From Chitinophagaceae bacterium UBA1946 (GTDB lineage Bacteria > Bacteroidota > Bacteroidia > Chitinophagales > Chitinophagaceae), in NCBI GenBank assembly GCA_002336815.1, contig DDEU01000031.1, positions 1 through 37,462 of the forward strand: a stretch of DNA of 37,462 bases, in the 5' to 3' direction. Shown piece by piece: positions 32,269 to 37,462 of this stretch. The notes beneath the pieces were generated by a model that saw nothing but the letters and a program-made list of their open reading frames with translations, did no database searches and was not told where the DNA came from. Made by a program: the position numbers and the translations under genes. Positions within the stretch are counted from its first letter, which is position 1. Each line of letters opens with the position of its first letter.

Positions 32269-32631
32269 TTATTCGGCTGCTGAGCTGTTCTGCTGAAAGG
32301 GCCGCCACCGCATGCTTCCACAGCGATTCTTCCATTCTGCTTTAAACTGTTCTCTTTCTTCGGGCGTCATGGCCGCCAGCTTTTGTTCCACCTGGTTCTT
32401 CCATTCATGGCGCCTGCGTGCAAAAGCGCCGCCGCCCCTGCCAAAGCCGCCAAATAATATCTTACTCAGTACCAGGATACCCAGGGCCTGCCAGAAGCTC
32501 ACCGCTTTTACGCCAAGTACTGCCGGTAAAATGGCATTCCATAAACTCATCACCACAAATCCAAATACTACTGTTGCCAGGATGGCAATACCGAGTATCA
32601 TAAAAAACTTTTTTATCTTAAAACGTTTCAT
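32269..32631 (-). CDS. small membrane protein downstream of an ECF sigma factor gene
   Basis: The 120-residue protein is predicted to be membrane-bound with two hydrophobic segments, MILGIAILATVVFGFVVMSL and FWQALGILVLSKILFGGF, followed by a glycine- and arginine-rich stretch (GRGGGAFARRRHEW) and a charged helical tail (KLAAMTPEEREQFKAEWKNR). It follows the sigma factor gene by 132 bases on the same strand, so it may share a transcript and might regulate the sigma factor. It lacks a recognisable anti-sigma domain such as a zinc finger or FecR, so an anti-sigma role is only inference. A tiny 24-codon frame (32738 to 32664) lies between them; I cannot support it as a gene. Confidence 0.72.
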   Translation of the reverse strand: MKRFKIKKFFMILGIAILATVVFGFVVMSLWNAILPAVLGVKAVSFWQALGILVLSKILFGGFGRGGGAFARRRHEWKNQVEQKLAAMTPEEREQFKAEWKNRCGSMRWRPFQQNSSAAE

Positions 32632-32763
32632 GCTATCATTTTTTTGTTGTTATTGTTTGTTGTTCAATCAGCGAATGCCAGCAGCTTGTTTTGCTGCCTG
32701 GAAAAAATGCGGCTGATCATTGTAATTATCCATTTCATGATTTCTTTTTTCTTTTAAGGCCTG

Positions 32764-33345
32764 TTAGTAATTCAGCAATTCATCCTTCATGCCCTGCAGG
32801 CGGTCTCTTAAAAATAATACGGCGTAACGTTTCCGGCTGATGAGTGTGGCCACCGGCACACCGGTTTGCTGCGAAATATCTTTAAAGGAGATCCCTTCCA
32901 TTTCATGCTGAATAAATGCTTCCCGTTGTTCCGCCGGCAACTCATCCAGTGCAAGCTGCAGCTCTTCCCAGAATAAATTGCGGAGGTAGGCGGTTTCAGG
33001 AGTATCAACATTGGAGGGCACCAGGTCTTTCCAGTCAAAACCATCTTCGCCGCTCCCGGCAGCAGGCTGCAGGTCATCTGCCAGGGGCAGTTGCTGCTTG
33101 CGGTAGCGGTCGGTGATCTTGTTACGGGCCACCGTAAAAAGCCAGCTGGTAACCTGTTCTATAGGTTCAGGGTTGCCGGCAAACTGGTAAAATACCTCCT
33201 GCAGGATGTCTTCTGCATCTTCATTATTGCTCACCCGCTGTTTAATAAAGCCCAGCAGGCGCCTGCTGTAGGCCTTGATGCTTTGGGTGAGTGATTGATT
33301 GTTGGCTGCGCTCATAGCAGTTGGTATCGTCAGTGCTTCCTCCAT
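32764..33345 (-). CDS. RNA polymerase sigma factor, ECF family
   Basis: The 193-residue protein is a sigma-70 factor of the extracytoplasmic-function type, which would direct RNA polymerase to a set of stress or envelope promoters. Region 2 is visible as LLGFIKQRVSNNEDAEDILQ through VTSWLFTVARNKITDRYRK, including the DAEDILQEVF motif. Region 4 reads LDELPAEQREAFIQHEMEGI followed by SFKDISQQTGVPVATLISRK, with an HTH for the -35 element. The linker is rather acidic. The start could be ATG 33345 or ATG 33315; both retain region 2. The gene precedes a small membrane protein on the same strand. I see no FecR-type anti-sigma gene or SusC/SusD partner, so the signal it responds to is unknown. Confidence 0.88.
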   Translation of the reverse strand: MEEALTIPTAMSAANNQSLTQSIKAYSRRLLGFIKQRVSNNEDAEDILQEVFYQFAGNPEPIEQVTSWLFTVARNKITDRYRKQQLPLADDLQPAAGSGEDGFDWKDLVPSNVDTPETAYLRNLFWEELQLALDELPAEQREAFIQHEMEGISFKDISQQTGVPVATLISRKRYAVLFLRDRLQGMKDELLNY

Positions 33346-33517
33346 CTATGTACAGGTAGACGGATAAGGATTGATTATATTTTAAAGATGCAGGATTTTT
33401 TTAGGATGAAGTGTTTTTTTATATAAATAAAGAAAGACAGGCAGTGTCAGCCACAACCTGTTGCAATGCTGCAACCGCCATTTGTTAATGATCTTGTTTT
33501 TAATATATATTGATTAA

Positions 33518-33537
33518 CTTCAATACACTTATTGAAG
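33518..33537. promoter_or_regulatory. 7 bp inverted repeat before the third VGIGT-type gene
   Basis: CTTCAAT (33518-33524) pairs with ATTGAAG (33531-33537) 15 bases upstream of the ATG, in the divergent region opposite the sigma factor. It may be an operator or a leader hairpin. Confidence 0.25.
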
Positions 33538-33552
33538 CCGAAACATTGACTT

Positions 33553-34758
33553 ATGATGAAATTTCTATCGCTCCTGATTGCAGCCTGCTGCAGCCTTTCC
33601 TGCTTTTCGCAAAATGTAGGCATTGGCACCAGCAATCCCGATGCTTCGGCCCTGCTGGAATTAAAATCTACCGAAAAAGGATTTCTTCCTCCCCGGATGG
33701 ATAGTGCGCAAAGAGTGGCGATCCTTAATCCTGCTAAGGGGTTAATAGTATATGACACAGACATGAATGCCCTGCTATTATTCAATGGCATCCGCTGGGT
33801 ATCTATTGACCAAACCAATATTATCGGCGATCCGGGCTCAAGACCGAATACGAGTTATACCTTCTCTGCACCGCAGTTCCTTATTGGTTATAACAATCCA
33901 AACGGTATCAGCAATGGTCATAATGGCATTACCAACCAATTTGCATCCATCTCTGAAAACCTGATCGTTTTTTCTACCGGGGTAGATTATAACAGCACCT
34001 CTTTTGCTATCACCTGCTATTTCAGTGTTGACAAAAATGGAATCCCTTCGTCGATTCTCTATACTATTCCGAGTTCAACCCCGAGTGGCGGAAAGCTTTA
34101 CTGTTTTGACGCCGATTCACTGGAGCAAAATATTTACGCCGTGATCAATACCTCACTGTTCAGGCTCAATATCACTAACGTGGCCGATACCACGAGGATA
34201 GCGGATGGCGTTGGCGCAGCCAGCCAGATAAAAGTGCTGGGTAATGGAGATATAATCATAGCCACTGATCTGAATAATGGGTCATTGCTAAGGATACTTC
34301 CCAATGGTACCCGGCAAACCATTGCTGCCAACCTGCGTTTCCCTAATTATTTTGATGTGTTTGGGGGCAATTATTATGTAACTGATTTGAGTGCCATCAC
34401 GGGTTCTGTAAAAAAAGTTACCCCGGCAGGTGTTGCCACAACGGTTGTTGCTGATGTACTAACGCCACGTAGTATTGTGTTTGACAAGAATGGCAATTTT
34501 GTATTACAGGCAAATATTACCATTAACGGAATAGTGTATGTCAGGTATACGCTGTATGACGCTACCGGCCAACTGGTAGGACCTGTTAACGATGCAAGTG
34601 ATTTTTCTATTCTTAGTACCGGGGGGTTGGCTACGCCTATGTATATCGACAATTTTAATAACCTTGTTTTCATGCATTCCGGAACCGCTTCTGGCACATC
34701 AGTTCCCAACCCCGTTGGCAGTTTGGGATTATGGTTATTGAAACTGGTAAAATTGTAA
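33553..34758 (+). CDS. secreted protein with VGIGT-type N-terminus and probable beta-propeller
   Basis: The 401-residue exported product starts with a signal peptide (MMKFLSLLIAACCSLSCFSQ) and then NVGIGTSNPDASALLELKST and KGFLPPRMDSAQRVAILNPA, the module also found in the two S74 surface proteins of this window. The remainder, from about residue 100, resembles NHL/SMP-30-type beta-propeller repeats: GGKLYCFDADSLEQNIYAVI, IKVLGNGDIIIATDLNNGSL, YFDVFGGNYYVTDLSAITGS and RSIVFDKNGNFVLQAN. The chaperone domain, 17-residue repeats and a T9SS tail are absent. It may be a sugar- or surface-associated binding protein; nothing in the sequence fixes the substrate. A start at either of the adjacent ATG codons (33553 or 33556) is possible. 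Confidence 0.8.
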   Translation: MMKFLSLLIAACCSLSCFSQNVGIGTSNPDASALLELKSTEKGFLPPRMDSAQRVAILNPAKGLIVYDTDMNALLLFNGIRWVSIDQTNIIGDPGSRPNTSYTFSAPQFLIGYNNPNGISNGHNGITNQFASISENLIVFSTGVDYNSTSFAITCYFSVDKNGIPSSILYTIPSSTPSGGKLYCFDADSLEQNIYAVINTSLFRLNITNVADTTRIADGVGAASQIKVLGNGDIIIATDLNNGSLLRILPNGTRQTIAANLRFPNYFDVFGGNYYVTDLSAITGSVKKVTPAGVATTVVADVLTPRSIVFDKNGNFVLQANITINGIVYVRYTLYDATGQLVGPVNDASDFSILSTGGLATPMYIDNFNNLVFMHSGTASGTSVPNPVGSLGLWLLKLVKL

Positions 34759-34939
34759 GACAGGAGGATGAGAATATTCTTTTAACCATCACCTGAGTGT
34801 GGTACAGAAGCACAATTTTGCGGAAGCATTTTCTCTTGATTTTATAAGCTGCCTTACAAATACACTTCATTTAAAGGGGCATATCTATTGCCGCTCATTT
34901 CCTGCTGTAATATTGCAGCATTTATAAATACAGACTTTT

Positions 34940-35476
34940 ATGAGCAGGAAAAAAATAATTGCACTTACTGCACTGGGAGTAGCCGTGGCTACCTGGTTGC
35001 ATTTCCGCAGAACCATTCCAAAAAATGCGGTTCCGGTAAAACCATTTGATCTTGAGAAGTACCTCGGCACCTGGTATGAGATCGCCCGGTTTGATTACTA
35101 TTTTGAAAATAAACTGAACAATACCAGCGCCCATTATGCACTCAATGCAAATGGCACTGTAAGGGTTGTTAACCGGGGCTATAATTACAAGACGGCTCAA
35201 TGGAAAGAAGCAGTTGGTATAGCAAGATTTGTGGATGATACAACCGAAGCAAAATTGAAAGTATCTTTTTTCGGTCCGCTCTATGCCGGTTACAATGTGA
35301 TAGCATTGGATGCTGATTACAAATACGCCCTGGTGGCCGGCCGCAACCTCAACTACCTGTGGCTCTTAAGCCGGGAAAAAACAATGCCCGCTGCCATAAA
35401 GGAAGATTACCTGCAGCAAGCCAGGCAACTGGGGTACGACACCAGTAAATTGGTATGGGTGGAGCACAACACTTAA
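34940..35476 (+). CDS. lipocalin family protein (Blc-like)
   Basis: The 178-residue protein is a lipocalin with an N-terminal membrane anchor or uncleaved signal (IIALTALGVAVATWLHF, about residues 6-22). The lipocalin fingerprint is clear: DLEKYLGTWYEIARFDYYFE with the conserved GTWYE, then NNTSAHYALNANGTVRVVNR, KLKVSFFGPLYAGYNVIALD and YALVAGRNLNYLWLLSR. It resembles bacterial Blc, which binds lipids in the outer membrane or periplasm, but no lipobox cysteine is present, so anchoring is through the hydrophobic segment. It is convergent with a small membrane protein 4 bases away. The specific ligand cannot be named. Confidence 0.9.
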   Translation: MSRKKIIALTALGVAVATWLHFRRTIPKNAVPVKPFDLEKYLGTWYEIARFDYYFENKLNNTSAHYALNANGTVRVVNRGYNYKTAQWKEAVGIARFVDDTTEAKLKVSFFGPLYAGYNVIALDADYKYALVAGRNLNYLWLLSREKTMPAAIKEDYLQQARQLGYDTSKLVWVEHNT

Positions 35477-35480
35477 AGCT

Positions 35481-35681
35481 TTAATATTTTGCCACGGCAA
35501 TGCCGGATGTTGCAGGGGCCGGCGCATGCTGCTGCGTACCCTGCCTAACGGGCTGGGGTGAACGATTACAGGTACCGAGTGCCCAATAGATCACGAAAAA
35601 GATAAGGATGGTACTGAGGCAACCGCCCCCTAATTTTTTAGCACCATAACCTGCGATCAATGTTTTGAAAAAAGAGTTCAT
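35481..35681 (-). CDS. small membrane protein, hypothetical
   Basis: The 66-residue product starts MNSFFKTLIAGYGAKKLGGG and has one hydrophobic segment, CLSTILIFFVIYWALGTC, followed by a Pro/Gln-rich tail that looks disordered. It is probably a small membrane protein; the family is not recognised. The frame continues upstream, but ATG 35681 begins a natural short protein. Its end is four bases from the convergent end of the lipocalin gene. Overlap of the two transcripts is possible. Confidence 0.55.
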   Translation of the reverse strand: MNSFFKTLIAGYGAKKLGGGCLSTILIFFVIYWALGTCNRSPQPVRQGTQQHAPAPATSGIAVAKY

Positions 35682-35928
35682 GTTTTTTGCGTTTGGAGTA
35701 GCTATGAATAAACCATGCCATTTCTGACCGTTGCAGTTTCCTGTAATGAAAACTCTTTTAAATGCGTAAGCGGGGATGATTGGGGAATTATTTACCCATT
35801 TAATTTTCCGCAATATTCCTTGCAAATGATATCATGCAAAAAGGCGCCTATCCATACTAATTATTTGTAAACTGGATTCGCTTTTACATTTATCATTGGT
35901 ATGGCAGCAACAACAATGTGATAGTGGC

Positions 35929-36165
35929 TTAGTCTATTTTGACCTGCAATTTTTTTATCTGCCTGATCACTTTTTTTACATGTTTATCGGGGAAAGTAAA
36001 AGCATGACCTTTAACGTCTACCTGGCCATTGAGCACTTTGGGCAAGTTGCTAAAGCCGGAGCCCTGTGCAATGGCCCTGATAGAGATAAGATCCTTGTTC
36101 TTTTGAAGATAACGGATGATTTGTCTTTTGGTCATGTCAGAAGGTTTTTCTTTTAATCGTTTCAA
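35929..36165 (-). CDS. small protein, possibly HTH DNA-binding
   Basis: The 78-residue protein could begin at ATG 36165 or at ATG 36132. From there it reads MTKRQIIRYLQKNKDLISIR and AIAQGSGFSNLPKVLNGQVD, which resembles short helix-turn-helix modules of Bacteroidota (IRAIxxxxG..xxLxKVLxG...LPxxH). FPDKHVKKVIRQIKKLQVKI then gives a third helix. The family is not certain, and there are no domain-level motifs beyond this. It stands alone and has no signal peptide. It could act as a small repressor, but no operator is visible. Confidence 0.55.
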   Translation of the reverse strand: MKRLKEKPSDMTKRQIIRYLQKNKDLISIRAIAQGSGFSNLPKVLNGQVDVKGHAFTFPDKHVKKVIRQIKKLQVKID

Positions 36166-36445
36166 AGCCTTTTCTATGGTTGATATGGACGTGTACTGAG
36201 AACCCGGGATAAGTACACGGGCAGCGAATTTATATAATATGAATTGTTTATTGGTTGCTTATTAAAACATCCTGATATCAATCAGTATTTCAGGGATATT
36301 AGATAAAACTGCTGTACTATACATGCGACTGTTAAAGGTTGTAAATGGTTGCATCGCTGTGCAAATAGTTCAGCGGCAATTAGCGGGTACAGGGTACCGT
36401 TATACCGGTTGCCGCCGGATGAATTATCTTGTTGCAAAAACCACC

Positions 36446-36697
36446 ATGCACTACAATGATCTTATTGGCAGTATAGGCGTAGGACTGATACTCCTGGCTT
36501 ACTGTATGAATAGTTTTTCATGGATACCCAAAGATGGACGGTTATTTTTCATCATGAATATTGTTGGGTCGGCCCTGGCCTGTTATGCTTCGGCGCTGAT
36601 AAATTATGTACCTTTCATTGTGCTGGAAGGCACCTGGTGCCTCGTTTCTGTTGCCGCATTGATTCAACAATTGAAAAAAACAAACCGCCATGTTTAA
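36446..36697 (+). CDS. CBU_0592-like small membrane protein
   Basis: The 83-residue protein has three hydrophobic segments: DLIGSIGVGLILLAYCMNSF, FFIMNIVGSALACYASALIN and VPFIVLEGTWCLVSVAALIQ. This matches the pattern of a small membrane family typified by CBU_0592 (IGxxxxLxAYxxN... EGxW). I chose ATG 36446 since upstream frame residues lack a membrane pattern. Its stop codon overlaps the next gene (ATG at 36690), so the two are probably translated in tandem. The function is unknown. Confidence 0.75.
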   Translation: MHYNDLIGSIGVGLILLAYCMNSFSWIPKDGRLFFIMNIVGSALACYASALINYVPFIVLEGTWCLVSVAALIQQLKKTNRHV

Positions 36698-37208
36698 TAA
36701 GGTAGCCATTGAAAAATATTTTGCGGATGAAAAATCAGCTAGTCTCTTCTTAATGATCCTTGCTGCTGTCATCTTACTGGCAGGCCTTGTGTTTTTCTTT
36801 TTTTTAAAGACCAATTTTTACAAGGGGGCGGCGTTGCCATTATTACTGGCAGGATTGCTTTCAGGTATCGTAGGGTTTTCGGTATACAAACGCAGTGATG
36901 CCGACAGGTTAAAAAATGTGTATGCCTATGATATGAATCCCGGACAGTTAAAAGAAAAGGAAATTCCACGCATGGAAAAGGCGATGAAAAATTTTACCCT
37001 GGTTCGTTCTGCAGAGATCATACTGGTTCTGCTGGGCGTGGGTCTGTTCGTATATTTTAAAAACAACGATCAGCAATTGTTCTGGCGAGGGGTTGGTGCC
37101 GGCCTGGCGCTGATGGCATTGATCGCTTTCACAGTAGATCATTTCGCAGCCAAAAGAGGGGAGGCTTATTTGAATGGGTTGAAGGAATGGGTTGCAAGGA
37201 TGAAGTAG
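36690..37208 (+). CDS. hypothetical membrane protein overlapping the previous gene
   Basis: The 172-residue protein has four hydrophobic segments: SLFLMILAAVILLAGLVFFF, ALPLLLAGLLSGIVGFSVYK, SAEIILVLLGVGLFVYF and GVGAGLALMALIAFTVDHFA. Between them is a soluble stretch with KNVYAYDMNPGQLKEKEIPR. Its ATG lies inside the last codons of the CBU_0592-like gene with an 8-base overlap, so the two are likely to be expressed together. I do not recognise a characterised family. The start is fixed by this overlap and by the natural MFNKVAIEKYF beginning. Confidence 0.75.
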   Translation: MFNKVAIEKYFADEKSASLFLMILAAVILLAGLVFFFFLKTNFYKGAALPLLLAGLLSGIVGFSVYKRSDADRLKNVYAYDMNPGQLKEKEIPRMEKAMKNFTLVRSAEIILVLLGVGLFVYFKNNDQQLFWRGVGAGLALMALIAFTVDHFAAKRGEAYLNGLKEWVARMK

Positions 37209-37273
37209 TAAAACATGAGAAATAAAACAAAAAGCAATAAGAAACAGGAAAGAAGAAACAGCCAATATACACC

Positions 37274-37462
37274 TTAATCAATCGGGCATTTTTCGTGATA
37301 GTTGATCAATTCGATGGGTGTTTTTTCAAATGCATAGCCAGCATATTTTGTTACAATCTCATCCAGTACTGCATCGATCTCTTCCACCGTCATCAGTGTT
37401 ACCAGCCGGGAGCGGTAATCTTTGATGCCGGGCAATCCCTTTAAATAATTGGCGTAATGACG
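37274..37462 (-). CDS. dusB: tRNA-dihydrouridine synthase, C-terminal end (partial)
   Basis: Only the last 62 codons are in the window: the minus strand reads RHYANYLKGLPGIKDYRSRL and VTLMTVEEIDAVLDEIVTKY up to a stop at 37276-37274. RHYxNYxxGxxGxKxYRxxL is the C-terminal helical motif of DusB-type flavoenzymes, which reduce uridine to dihydrouridine in tRNA. The FMN-binding barrel and catalytic cysteine lie beyond the edge. The identification is from this tail only, so DusA or DusC types are not excluded. Confidence 0.75.
   Translation of the reverse strand, partial: RHYANYLKGLPGIKDYRSRLVTLMTVEEIDAVLDEIVTKYAGYAFEKTPIELINYHEKCPID

Overview
The window looks like an ordinary stretch of chromosome from a Bacteroidota bacterium, most likely family Chitinophagaceae. 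This is inferred from the secreted proteins, which carry type IX secretion-style C-termini or Bacteroidota lipoboxes. Further support comes from promoter-like TAnnTTTG boxes, a DUF6326 protein, 17-residue-repeat/S74 surface proteins, weak ribosome binding sites, and a tRNA without an encoded CCA. Both edges cut genes: the N-terminal half of carbamoyl-phosphate synthase large subunit (carB) on the left and the C-terminal end of a DusB-like tRNA-dihydrouridine synthase on the right.

Layout. 1-7.4 kb: carB, a YihY/BrkB membrane protein, a coupled MmcQ/YjbR plus macro-domain pair, a DUF2383 protein, an M13 metallopeptidase and a small lipoprotein. 7.5-12.5 kb: two paralogous secreted VWA-like proteins in tandem, one broken by a single-base frameshift, divergent from an M23 envelope peptidase. 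12.5-18.4 kb: a Bcp peroxiredoxin flanked by palindromic repeats, a small HELCH-motif protein, tRNA-Val(GAC), a T9SS-tailed protein and an MgtA-like P-type ATPase. 18.4-26 kb: two convergent S74-chaperone surface proteins flank an AT-rich island that holds a C5 DNA methyltransferase, an HNH nuclease and a solitary HepT-like RNase. 26-29 kb: a GIY-YIG protein, DUF6326, an intact vsr and a short decayed second copy of vsr. 29-37 kb: small metabolic, stress and hypothetical genes, including a DHFR-like protein, a VOC protein, lipoproteins, an ECF sigma factor with a small membrane protein, a third VGIGT-type secreted protein, a lipocalin and an overlapping pair of membrane proteins.

How parts may work together. 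The methyltransferase and HNH nuclease are adjacent and co-oriented, so they plausibly form a type II restriction-modification pair. Vsr would repair T:G mismatches that arise when 5-methylcytosine deaminates, but it lies about 6 kb away. The sigma factor and the small membrane protein downstream look co-transcribed.

The least expected signal is a family of about four dispersed long inverted repeats with arms related to GGGCTGTWTCAAAA (around 3.8, 15.3, 18.5 and 30.2 kb). At least two enclose two further hairpins, and three lie just after a stop codon and end in a T-run. They could be decayed miniature transposable elements reused as terminators, or a structured RNA family. No complete novel multi-gene system is evident. 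The other points most worth checking are the frameshift at an A_AAA_AAC heptamer, the vsr relic, and the near-identical inverted start regions of the HNH and HepT genes.
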